From Candidatus Aerophobota bacterium (GTDB taxonomy: Bacteria > Aerophobota > Aerophobia > Aerophobales > Aerophobaceae), in assembly GCA_030672545.1 (NCBI GenBank), contig DAOVGF010000034.1, positions 1-31,682 of the forward strand: a stretch of 31,682 bases of DNA, read 5' to 3'. Positions 6,981 through 14,398 of the stretch are shown piece by piece; position 1 is the stretch's first letter, and each line of letters begins with the position of its first letter. The translations under genes were made by a program, and so were the position numbers. The notes below the pieces were generated by a model, which saw only the letters and a list, made by a program, of their open reading frames with translations, was not told the origin of the DNA and did no database searches.

Positions 6981-7739
6981 GTGCGTACGCCTATCATTGG
7001 TGGAAATTGGAAAATGTATAAAAACCGGGAGGAAGCGACCAAAACAGTTGTTGAGCTAAGAGATCAGATTGAGGATGTAAAAGATGTAGAGATAGTCGTT
7101 TTTCCTCCTTTTACTCTTTTAGAAACAGTAGGAGAAATACTTCAAGGAAGTAAGGTTGGCCTGGGTGCTCAGAATATGTTTTGGAAGGAAGAAGGCGCCT
7201 ACACGGGAGAAATATCACCCCGTATGCTTATAGATTTGGGCTGTCAATATGTCATTTTGGGTCATTCTGAAAGAAGAGGTTATTTTACTGAGAGTAGTGA
7301 GATGGTCAACAAAAAGCTCCAAGCTGCTCTAAAATTTAATCTTACTCCTCTAATTTGCGTGGGAGAAAAATTGGAAGAACGAAAGAAAGGTAGAGCTAAG
7401 GAAGTAGTCGAAACTCAAATCAGGGAATCTCTGTTAGGAATCGAGGCTTGGGAGGGTAAGAAAGTAATTGTTGCCTATGAGCCTGTGTGGGCTATCGGAA
7501 CAGGAGAAACGGCTACTCCTGAACAGGCTGAGGAGATGCATAGTTACATCAGGGAAATTTTGGAAGAGATATGGGGTGCATCGGTGGCTAATCTTATTCG
7601 AATTCAATATGGAGGAAGTGTCAAGCCGGAAAATATTAAAGAACTTATGGCCAAGAAAAATATTGATGGTGCTCTGGTGGGAGGAGCGAGTTTAGACTCA
7701 GCCTCTTTTACCAGAATAATCAAATTAGGGAGAGACTAA
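6981..7739 (+). CDS. tpiA: Triosephosphate isomerase
   Basis: Interconverts dihydroxyacetone phosphate and glyceraldehyde-3-phosphate. Active-site motifs are GGNWKMYK (Lys), GHSERR (His) and YEPVWAIGTG (catalytic Glu); QYGGSVKPEN and GALVGGASL form the phosphate-binding loops. The 252-residue length is typical. The GTG at 6981 is used rather than the ATG at 6979, which is in another frame; GGGGAGG at 6969-6975 supports it. The stop codon abuts the secG start directly. Confidence 0.98.
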   Translation: MRTPIIGGNWKMYKNREEATKTVVELRDQIEDVKDVEIVVFPPFTLLETVGEILQGSKVGLGAQNMFWKEEGAYTGEISPRMLIDLGCQYVILGHSERRGYFTESSEMVNKKLQAALKFNLTPLICVGEKLEERKKGRAKEVVETQIRESLLGIEAWEGKKVIVAYEPVWAIGTGETATPEQAEEMHSYIREILEEIWGASVANLIRIQYGGSVKPENIKELMAKKNIDGALVGGASLDSASFTRIIKLGRD

Positions 7740-8021
7740 ATGGGATTTTTGTTAGTTATCCATGTGATTGTCTGTATTTTTCTTATTGGAGCTATTCTTC
7801 TGCAGGTTGGGAGAGGAGCCAGTACTGGAGCTTCTTTTGGCGGTGGAGTAGGAACTTTCTTTGGTCCAACGGGAGCAATGGGCTTTCTGGGAAAACTTAT
7901 CGTTACCCTAACGGTGATTTTTGTGGTTACCACTATTCTTCTTTACTTTATTTCTCTAAAAAGACCACCTAGAATGCATAGTAGTCGGGCAGTCTCAGTG
8001 GCCAGTGAGATGAAGGCATAA
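7740..8021 (+). CDS. secG: Protein translocase subunit SecG
   Basis: Small inner-membrane subunit that assists SecYEG-mediated export. Two hydrophobic segments (about residues 2-20 and 50-72) flank a glycine-rich loop, GRGASTGASFGGG, which is the SecG signature. The ATG begins at the base after the tpiA stop codon, so the two genes are probably translationally coupled. The gap-pgk-tpiA-secG order is common in many bacterial phyla. Confidence 0.93.
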   Translation: MGFLLVIHVIVCIFLIGAILLQVGRGASTGASFGGGVGTFFGPTGAMGFLGKLIVTLTVIFVVTTILLYFISLKRPPRMHSSRAVSVASEMKA

Positions 8022-8061
8022 TAGCTACTATCGGTCGAGAAAGCCGTTAGAGGAGGAAAAA

Positions 8062-9132
8062 GTGCAGGAGGATTCTTTCCGGTTTTTTAAAAAAGTTGTG
8101 GAAGCTCCCAGCCCCTCGGGGTTTGAACAGCCAGCCCAAAGTGTAGTCAGGGAGGAACTGGCTAAGTTTGCTGATGAGGTTAAAACAGATATTCACGGTA
8201 ACGTTATCGGGATAAAAAATCCCGGAGGTAATCCTCGTTTAATGCTGGCTGGGCATTGTGATGAAATTGGATTTATGATTAAATACATAGACAGAAATGG
8301 ATTTATCTTTTTTTCTTCAATTGGTGGGATAGATGCTCACATTGTTCCTGGTCAAAGAGTTAAGATTCATGCCTCCGGAGGACCCATTCTGGGAGTGGTA
8401 GGGAAAAAACCTATTCACATTATGGAAGAGGAAGAACGAAAGAAAGTAGTCAAACTATCTGAGCAGTGGATAGATATTGGCGTGACTAGTAAGAAGGAGG
8501 CGGAGAAGCTGGTTTCAGTAGGGGATGCTATTACTTTTTCCACCGGGCTGGAAAGACTTCAAAAAGACCTGGTGGTATCCAGGGGACTGGACGATAAAGC
8601 TGGAGTTTTTATTATCTGCGAGGTTCTGCGGGCCGTATCTGATAAATCTCCTTCAGCAGCCGTCTTCGCTACTTTCACTGTCCAAGAGGAAATAGGTTTG
8701 AGAGGCGCTCGAACAGCCGCTTACTCCATTAATCCCAAAATTGGAATTGCTGTAGATGTAGATGTAGCCACGGACTATCCCAGTATGGACAGGAGAAAAG
8801 AAGGGGATATTCGCCTGGGTCGGGGAGCAGTTATTTGCCGTGGGCCAAATATTAACCCGTTTGTAGAAAAAAAGCTTATTGAAATAGCCAAAAAAGAGAA
8901 TATTCCTCATCAGCTTTCCGGAGAGAGCCGAGCTACCCCCACGGATGCTAATGTTATCCAAATAAGTCGCTCCGGAGTGGCTTCAGCTTTGGTATCCGTA
9001 CCCCTACGTTATCTGCACACGCCGGGAGAGGTTCTCTGTTTGAAGGATGTGGAGGCAGTCATAAAGCTTCTTACCTTATTTGTACTAACTGTGGATAATG
9101 GAATGAATTTGGTTCCTGGTGGCTCTTCATAA
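8062..9132 (+). CDS. M42 family metallo-aminopeptidase (FrvX/glutamyl aminopeptidase type)
   Basis: A cytoplasmic dinuclear-metal aminopeptidase of the TET type. Likely metal and catalytic residues are visible: AGHCDEIG (first His, H-x-D form), SRGLDDKAG (bridging Asp), QEEIGLRGA (catalytic and ligand Glu), VDVDVA (Asp) and the last His in LRYLHTPGEV. The length of 356 residues is usual. The start is GTG at 8062 after AGAGGAGGAAAA. It lies 40 bases after secG and is likely the last gene of that transcript; it ends 11 bases from the convergent PorV-like gene, with no clear terminator between. Substrate preference cannot be told from sequence. Confidence 0.93.
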   Translation: MQEDSFRFFKKVVEAPSPSGFEQPAQSVVREELAKFADEVKTDIHGNVIGIKNPGGNPRLMLAGHCDEIGFMIKYIDRNGFIFFSSIGGIDAHIVPGQRVKIHASGGPILGVVGKKPIHIMEEEERKKVVKLSEQWIDIGVTSKKEAEKLVSVGDAITFSTGLERLQKDLVVSRGLDDKAGVFIICEVLRAVSDKSPSAAVFATFTVQEEIGLRGARTAAYSINPKIGIAVDVDVATDYPSMDRRKEGDIRLGRGAVICRGPNINPFVEKKLIEIAKKENIPHQLSGESRATPTDANVIQISRSGVASALVSVPLRYLHTPGEVLCLKDVEAVIKLLTLFVLTVDNGMNLVPGGSS

Positions 9133-9143
9133 GCGATTTTACC

Positions 9144-10091
9144 TTAGAAGATTATTGATAGGGAGAAGCGGTGGGTATCATTCATTGATTCATCATAGGA
9201 AAAAGCGTAATCGAATTTGGCGGCTTTTTTAGTTTCCTTATCCAAGGGGAAGCTAAACCCAATTCCTGTAGATAGCGCCAGGGAAGAGGTTTGTTGAGGT
9301 TTAGTTGTTGCTCCGATACGAAGTTTAAAAGTAGGACTTATTTGCCACTCCCCACCTACCATAACATCTTTAATTAAGTCTTTTCCCGAGGAATTTAGGT
9401 CCAAAGCGGCCAGGAGATCCGAATTAAATCGATAAGCCCCCCCTATTCTAATGTTCAAAGGTAAGGACTCATTTTTTCCGGTCTCCCAATTTATCTGGGA
9501 GAACAAATCTTGCAGGCTAAGTCCCCAAGAAAACTTACCATTTCGGCCGAGGTATCCTAAATCCATACTGTAACCAGAGGCATTTTCCCATTCAGTTTCC
9601 TGAGTGAGATATTTGAGGGTAACTCCCCAGGCAGATAACTTGTTCTGCTGGAAAAAGATTTCTTCATCGGCAGAAAGAGAGCGCGCGTAAGAATAGGAAA
9701 ATAAGTTGTAAGTCCATTTTTCTGGTTCAAGATCTGCCGAGAGTTGGGCCCAACTAAAAGCTCCGGCTCCCATACCGGTGTTGGGCACAGCGTAGGATAA
9801 AAAGTGATACTGGAGGAGACCTAAGCCATAGAGGTCAGCCAGCAATGAGCCAAATTCCTTTTCGGTCAACTGAACCAGACCAGCCGGGTTAAAATAAGAT
9901 GCTCCATAGTCGTCAGATATAGCCACGAAAGCTCCTCCCATTCCCATAGCTCGGGCACTATTAGGTAGGAGAGTAAATCCGCTATCCGATACATGAGGGT
10001 AATCAGCGCGGCAAACAGAAGATTTCCCAGCCACAAAAATAACTAAACTACTAAGAATTACTACTACCAATATCCCTCTTTTTGTGATCAT
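9144..10091 (-). CDS. UPF0164/PorV-like outer-membrane beta-barrel protein
   Basis: Starts with a signal peptide (positive MITKR, hydrophobic GILVVVILSSLVIFVAG, then a cleavage region near VCRADYP). The mature N-terminus carries the family hallmark: NSARAMGMGGAFVAISDD followed by YFNPAGL. The remainder alternates polar and aromatic residues as expected for beta strands and ends in an aromatic residue (SLSIIF), typical of outer-membrane barrels. The family is related to PorV and FadL-type proteins and is common in candidate phyla and spirochaetes. Function unknown; it could be a transporter or an export factor. GGGAGAG precedes the ATG. It is the best evidence in the window for an outer membrane. 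Confidence 0.85.
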   Translation of the reverse strand: MITKRGILVVVILSSLVIFVAGKSSVCRADYPHVSDSGFTLLPNSARAMGMGGAFVAISDDYGASYFNPAGLVQLTEKEFGSLLADLYGLGLLQYHFLSYAVPNTGMGAGAFSWAQLSADLEPEKWTYNLFSYSYARSLSADEEIFFQQNKLSAWGVTLKYLTQETEWENASGYSMDLGYLGRNGKFSWGLSLQDLFSQINWETGKNESLPLNIRIGGAYRFNSDLLAALDLNSSGKDLIKDVMVGGEWQISPTFKLRIGATTKPQQTSSLALSTGIGFSFPLDKETKKAAKFDYAFSYDESMNDTHRFSLSIIF

Positions 10092-10152
10092 CTGTCTCTC
10101 CCGGGATAAGTATCTTTTCCTTATTTGTACTGGCAGTTAAGGTTTCCTCCTC

Positions 10153-10181
10153 ACCATATCACACTCTCTTTCTTTTGTCAA
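10153..10181 (-). promoter_or_regulatory. Candidate promoter of the PorV-like gene
   Basis: On the minus strand TTGACA (10176-10181) is followed after 17 bp by TATGGT (10153-10158). It lies in the 107-base gap between trxB and the barrel gene, about 60 bases before the start codon. The -35 box is perfect; the -10 box is a 4/6 match. Confidence 0.5.
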
Positions 10182-10198
10182 TTTTGATACCGCGGTCC

Positions 10199-11152
10199 TC
10201 ATAGTTGAGTTGGATGCCTGGTGTCTAAGTATTCTTGGCCACCGAGCTTGTCTAAATACTTCCCCGCCATAAAGCCGGCCAGGGCTCCTTCTCCGCAAGC
10301 AACCACTACTTGCTTGAGTAAATTTTCCCTTACATCTCCACAGGCAAAAATTCCTGGAATATTAGTCTCCAGATTTTGACCAGTCTTTATGAATCCCTGC
10401 CGGTTTAATTTCAACTGACCAGGGAGAAATTGTGTGTTTGGCTCCAGACCAACGAACATAAATACTCCTTTACAATTAAGTTGAGTAGTTTCTCCTGTCT
10501 CTTTGTTTAACAGTCGGATTCCCTCAACACTTTCTTCTCCATATATTTCACTTATTACCGATTTAAGAATCAAGTCGATTTTTGGGTGGCTTAAGGCTCT
10601 TTTCTGAAGGATTCTCTCTGCTCGGAGCATTCGTCTGCGATGAATCAGATAAACTTTCCGGGCAAAGCGAGTTAGATACAGCGTTTCCTCTACGGCCGTA
10701 TTTCCTCCCCCGATTACGGCTACCGTTTCATTCTTAAAAAAGGGAGCATCGCAGGTCGCGCAATAGGATACCCCCCGGCCCAGGAATTTCTTTTCTCCTT
10801 TTATCCCCAGACTTCTTGGTCGAGTGCCACTGGCTATTATTACCGCCGAAGCCCGGTATACTTTGCCCGAAGCAGTAGAAATCACCTTTTTTTCTATTCC
10901 TATTGCCTCTTCCTGAACCAACTGCATTCCCACTGCTTCAGCCTGTTTCTGCATTTCTGCCATCAAATCTCTGGTAGAAATTTGCTGAGAGAACCCGGGG
11001 AAGTTCTCTATCTTATCTGAGAGAACAATTTGTCCTCCAGGAACAAGTTTTTCCATTATTAGCGGGGTAAAACCAGCTCTTCCAGCATAAATGGCTGCGG
11101 TGAGTCCGGCAGGACCAGCACCAATGATGATTAACTGAGGTGAGTTTTCCAT
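10199..11152 (-). CDS. trxB: Thioredoxin reductase
   Basis: FAD/NAD(P)H-dependent flavoprotein that reduces thioredoxin-like proteins. The FAD motif GAGPAGLTAAIYAGRAG is at residues 10-26, the redox-active pair is YCATCDAPFF, the NAD(P)H-binding segment is GGGNTAVEETLYL, and the C-terminal FAD motif is GIFACGDVRE. The HRRRMLRAE stretch after the second Rossmann motif contains the arginines associated with NADPH use. Length 317 residues is normal. AGGAGAAG precedes the ATG. No thioredoxin gene is adjacent. Confidence 0.96.
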   Translation of the reverse strand: MENSPQLIIIGAGPAGLTAAIYAGRAGFTPLIMEKLVPGGQIVLSDKIENFPGFSQQISTRDLMAEMQKQAEAVGMQLVQEEAIGIEKKVISTASGKVYRASAVIIASGTRPRSLGIKGEKKFLGRGVSYCATCDAPFFKNETVAVIGGGNTAVEETLYLTRFARKVYLIHRRRMLRAERILQKRALSHPKIDLILKSVISEIYGEESVEGIRLLNKETGETTQLNCKGVFMFVGLEPNTQFLPGQLKLNRQGFIKTGQNLETNIPGIFACGDVRENLLKQVVVACGEGALAGFMAGKYLDKLGGQEYLDTRHPTQL

Positions 11153-11189
11153 TTTCTTCTCCTAAAGTAGTTTTTTATTATTCTCAAAA

Positions 11190-11297
11190 ACAGGTTACTT
11201 CTTTTCATAATTGGTAGCCGCAGACTTTAGCCTGGGTTTTTATGTGTTAAGCTTCTTGTGCGCAAGTTAAAACTTGCGGCTACCGTAACCCCTTCCA
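11190..11297 (+). repeat. Degenerate composite/hairpin repeat
   Basis: GGTAGCCGCAGACTTTAGCC from 11213, then GCGCAAGTTAAAACTTGCG and GCTACC ending at 11284, so the outer ends GGTAGCCGC and GCGGCTACC are inverted repeats enclosing two inner hairpins. ACAGGTTACTT at 11190-11200 resembles the start of the leader found in the full copies, with most of the leader missing. It lies between trxB and the glycosyltransferase. Confidence 0.8.
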
Positions 11298-11329
11298 GAA
11301 ATTAGTGACTGTTCCCAATTAAAAGTTAT

Positions 11330-11357
11330 TTGACAGGAAGATAATGGGGAATATAAT
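11330..11357 (+). promoter_or_regulatory. Perfect-consensus promoter directed antisense to the glycosyltransferase gene
   Basis: TTGACA at 11330-11335 and TATAAT at 11352-11357 with a 16-bp spacer; both hexamers match the sigma-70 consensus exactly. Transcription would start near 11364 and run into the 3' end of the minus-strand glycosyltransferase gene. No start codon for a plus-strand gene follows for about 870 bases, until the ParB-like gene. Confidence 0.65.
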
Positions 11358-11363
11358 TGATTT

Positions 11364-11440
11364 GGTTCTCTCGGGAAACAGGTATCTTAGGCCAAGGTGT
11401 AATTTAATTCCCTTAGCCTAAGAGAGCTTTTCTCAATTTT
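11364..11440 (+). ncRNA. Possible small RNA or terminated antisense transcript
   Basis: Downstream of the perfect promoter, TCTTAGGC (11385-11392) pairs with GCCTAAGA (11416-11423), extended inward by AAGG/CCTT, and a pyrimidine-rich stretch ending in ATTTTT follows (to about 11441). The hairpin covers the stop codon of the minus-strand gene. It could equally be a terminator for one strand. No known RNA family was recognised. Confidence 0.3.
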
Positions 11441-12244
11441 TCTGCTGTATTCTTGGTATTGATCCCATTTCTCTCTCTTTAAAAAACCGCCCATTAGTAT
11501 TTGGCATTTTTTGATCAGTTCCAGCAAGGTAAGCACCTCCAGCCGGGGGGAAAGGATTTGCTGATGGAGGATTTTCTCCAGGGCAATTACTCTAAACCTA
11601 TCCAGACCCCAGTATTTCCTGGAAAGTTGGTCTGGGTGGCCACCTCGTTTGATAATTAGTCTCTCATTGATTAGGTGAAGCGGATGTCGAGCGCAAATGC
11701 GCAGCCACAAATCATAGTCCTCGCAGACAGGAAGAGAGGAGTCAAAATAACCTACTTCATGGAAAATTGAACGATGAATTATCACCGATGATGGTGAAAT
11801 GATGCAGAGAGGAAGGCATTTTTCATAAATCCATCCCGAGAATTTAAGGTGTTTTCTCTTGGGGTTAAGCCATTTTCCTTGACGGAGCCAGGCCTCCTGG
11901 GTATAACAGACTTTTAGAGAAGGATATTTCTGGAAAATGGTCATTTGTTTTTCTAATTTTCTTTTATCCCAAAGATCGTCAGAGTCAAGAAAAGCCATAT
12001 ATTTTCCCCGGGCCAAGTGGATTCCTTTGTTTCTGGCACTGGCTGCTCCCTTATTAGATTGGAAGTGATACTTTATCCTGCTGCCGTACCTGTTTATCAA
12101 CTGTCTGGTGTTATCTGAAGAGCCATCATCTACCAGGATTAGTTCAAAATATGAATAGGTTTGCTTAAGAATTGATTCCACGGCCTGGGCCAAGAAAGAA
12201 GACCGATTAAAAGTGGGGATAATTACACTAATGAGCGGAGACAT
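11387..12244 (-). CDS. Family 2 glycosyltransferase
   Basis: Inverting GT-A fold glycosyltransferase that would add a sugar from a nucleotide-sugar donor to a cell-surface glycan. The N-terminal half shows SVIIPTFNRSSFLAQAVESI, the DDGSSDNT motif, NKGAASARNKGI, and the metal-binding FLDSDDLWD. The C-terminal ~170 residues, ending in basic, helix-rich sequence, are less conserved and define the acceptor. There is no membrane segment. It is isolated from other polysaccharide genes. Its ATG overlaps head-to-head with the divergent ParB-like gene. AAGGA lies five bases before the start. Donor and acceptor are unknown. Confidence 0.9.
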   Translation of the reverse strand: MSPLISVIIPTFNRSSFLAQAVESILKQTYSYFELILVDDGSSDNTRQLINRYGSRIKYHFQSNKGAASARNKGIHLARGKYMAFLDSDDLWDKRKLEKQMTIFQKYPSLKVCYTQEAWLRQGKWLNPKRKHLKFSGWIYEKCLPLCIISPSSVIIHRSIFHEVGYFDSSLPVCEDYDLWLRICARHPLHLINERLIIKRGGHPDQLSRKYWGLDRFRVIALEKILHQQILSPRLEVLTLLELIKKCQILMGGFLKREKWDQYQEYSRKIEKSSLRLRELNYTLA

Positions 12245-13226
12245 TTTTCCTTTTTACCCCAAGATAAAAACAAAGTATATATTTACTTCTCTGAAGCTGG
12301 ACCAAATAGACAAGCGAGATGAGACTTTTCGTTTTACCGATGAGGAAAATTATTCTCGTCTCCAGAAGTCCATCAGTCAAGTGGGAATTATTCATCCCCT
12401 TATGGTACAAAAAAAAAGAGATACTCATTGTATCATCTTGGGATTTAAACGTTTTCAGATAGCTAAAGCTTTAGGTTTATCCCAGGTTCCGGTGAGAATA
12501 TTGGATGAGAAAATTAGTCCGGAACTCACCTTTGAAATTGCTCTTCTTTCCCATTTCCGGGAGTATCGACTTCTGGAAAAAGTTAGGGCTCTTCTGATTC
12601 TGAAGAAGCTAAGAATTCCTCGACCTTGTATAGTTCAGTATTACTTACCCCTTCTGGATCTCCCGGCTAATGAATATTACCTCGAGTCTTATTTAGAGAT
12701 ACTGAATTTTTCTTCTTCTACCCTAAATTACTTTTCCAGACATCAACTTTCCCTTAAACAAATTCAGATGTTCAAGGGTCTCTCGCACCAGGAGCAGAAC
12801 CTTCTGGTAGATGTGGCCGAGGAGTTTAGACTACGAGGTCTTGAGTTGCAAAATATAATAGCAGATTTAAGGGAAATTTCAAGAAGAGATAATCAATTTG
12901 TTTATCAAATCTTTAAGGAAATGAACTGGTCGCAGTTCCTTCAGGGTGATACCAATTCCCGAGGTAATAGATTGTCTCAACTAAAAAAATTGATCAAGGA
13001 GAAAAGATATCCGGAACTAATGAAAATTAATCAAGAGCTCAAGATTATCAAAAAGGGGTTAAAGATAAGCTGTCCCCATTATTTGAGTTGGGATGAATCT
13101 CTGGAGCGGCCAGGCTTGAAACTTCTTCTGAATATTACCACCCCGGAGGAAATCCAGGGCTTAATTAAGGATTTATCCAATGGTAGAAACATTTTTATTC
13201 TGACAAGACTTCTGGAGAAACTATGA
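12231..13226 (+). CDS. ParB/Spo0J N-domain-like protein coupled to an SPL-like radical SAM gene
   Basis: About 331 residues. Residues ~19-115 resemble the ParB/Srx-like N-terminal domain: LKLDQI, then SISQVGIIHPLMVQ (box I like) and GFKRFQIAKALGLSQVPVRIL, where true ParB has GERR, so the CTP-binding box II is degenerate. A third ParB-like segment is LLSHFREYRLLEKVRALLIL. The C-terminal half has no family I recognise, but has a short motif CPHYLSWDESLER. The start is uncertain: ATG 12231 is taken as a better start than GTG 12213, though neither has a good ribosome binding site. Its stop overlaps the start of the next gene by the ATGA tetranucleotide, so both are likely made together. There is no parA, so chromosome partition is unlikely; a DNA- or nucleotide-related role with the radical SAM partner is inferred. 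Confidence 0.7.
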   Translation: MSGDIFPFYPKIKTKYIFTSLKLDQIDKRDETFRFTDEENYSRLQKSISQVGIIHPLMVQKKRDTHCIILGFKRFQIAKALGLSQVPVRILDEKISPELTFEIALLSHFREYRLLEKVRALLILKKLRIPRPCIVQYYLPLLDLPANEYYLESYLEILNFSSSTLNYFSRHQLSLKQIQMFKGLSHQEQNLLVDVAEEFRLRGLELQNIIADLREISRRDNQFVYQIFKEMNWSQFLQGDTNSRGNRLSQLKKLIKEKRYPELMKINQELKIIKKGLKISCPHYLSWDESLERPGLKLLLNITTPEEIQGLIKDLSNGRNIFILTRLLEKL

Positions 13227-14398
13227 AAAGAAAGTTTGTTGAGAAGATATATATTGACCCAGAGACAGTAGATTATCCGCTCACTCAGCAAATAATTGCC
13301 TCTGTCTCATCGGATATCCTCGAGTTTATTCCGGCTTCAAAACTTCTTTGGGAGAAGTCAGGCCATGTTTCTCTTGGGCAAGGCAAAAAGATTATCTTGG
13401 TAAGCAGATTTGAGGGAGATTTTCTTAAACCCTGCCCGGGGACGAGCCGGGACTATCTATGCTGTCAATATCACATTCTAAATCCAGTGATGGGTTGTCC
13501 TCTTGATTGTAGTTATTGTATTCTTCAGACATATTTGAACAATCCTTTCTTGAGAGTATATGCTAATCTTGAGGATATGTTTGATCAAGTTAACGATTAT
13601 CTGGGCCATTTTCCTGGACGGCTTTTCCGGATTGGTACAGGTGAACTGACAGATAGTCTGGCCTTGGAGTCTCTGGTTCCCCTGTCTGGGTGGCTAATAG
13701 AATACTTTGCTGACAGAAAAGATGTGATTTTTGAGTTCAAAACCAAAACCGACGATATTGATCATCTACTGGATGTGGAGCCTCCTCCAAATTTGGTGGT
13801 ATCTTGGTCGCTAAATCCTCAAAAGATTATCCAAAAGGAAGAAGGGGGGACAGTTAGTCTGGAAAGAAGGATTAGAGCAGCCCAGCGGGTTCAGAGCAAA
13901 GGATATAAGGTGGGATTCCATTTCGACCCTCTTCTTATATTTCCTGGGTGGGAGAAAGAGTATCGGCGTCTCTTGGATATGCTCTTTTCCCGGGTATCTA
14001 CCCAGGGAATTGTCTGGATAAGCCTGGGTTCTCTTCGCTTTCCTCCTTCTCTTAAAGAGATTATCCAGAAAAGGTTTCCCTCCAGCCGCTTAATCTATGA
14101 GGAAATGATCAGAGGTCTTGACGGAAAGATGCGTTATCTTAGACCCATACGCCTTCACCTGTATAAAAAGATAATTAATCAGATAAAGCAGGTCGATGAT
14201 AAAGTTTTTTGCTATCTATGTATGGAAAGTCCTGATGTCTGGAGGCGATCGATGGGTTTTTCTCCTCAATCCAACGCCCACTTGGATTTTCTTTTTGCCC
14301 AAAGTATCGAGAAGAGATTCCAGGATATTCAGCTCAGCCCACCAGATTCATCCCGTTATTCGCTAATTCATAGTTCTTTTTTTCTTAAGAATAAATAA
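13223..14398 (+). CDS. SPL-family (spore photoproduct lyase-like) radical SAM protein
   Basis: The radical SAM cluster motif is CPLDCSYC (Cys92, Cys96, Cys99), followed by ILQTYLNNPFLRVYANLEDMF, closely resembling the spore photoproduct lyase sequence after its cluster. Upstream, KPCPGTSRDYLCC is typical of the non-sporulator SPL branch. Other conserved parts are RIGTGELTDSLAL (138-150), EFKTKTDDIDHLLD and the last ~70 residues with VFCYLCMESPDVW. The region that carries the H-donor cysteine of Bacillus SPL (Cys141) has no cysteine here; the only later ones are Cys330 and Cys333. It may repair DNA lesions or act on another substrate. Its 3' end overlaps the convergent permease gene by 31 bases. 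Confidence 0.85.
   Translation: MKRKFVEKIYIDPETVDYPLTQQIIASVSSDILEFIPASKLLWEKSGHVSLGQGKKIILVSRFEGDFLKPCPGTSRDYLCCQYHILNPVMGCPLDCSYCILQTYLNNPFLRVYANLEDMFDQVNDYLGHFPGRLFRIGTGELTDSLALESLVPLSGWLIEYFADRKDVIFEFKTKTDDIDHLLDVEPPPNLVVSWSLNPQKIIQKEEGGTVSLERRIRAAQRVQSKGYKVGFHFDPLLIFPGWEKEYRRLLDMLFSRVSTQGIVWISLGSLRFPPSLKEIIQKRFPSSRLIYEEMIRGLDGKMRYLRPIRLHLYKKIINQIKQVDDKVFCYLCMESPDVWRRSMGFSPQSNAHLDFLFAQSIEKRFQDIQLSPPDSSRYSLIHSSFFLKNK

Noticed and set aside
12231..13226. ParB-like gene as part of a chromosome partition locus
   Set aside because: No parA and no parS-like site (TGTTTCACGTGAAACA type) was seen, the CTP-binding box is degenerate, and the gene is coupled to a radical SAM enzyme.
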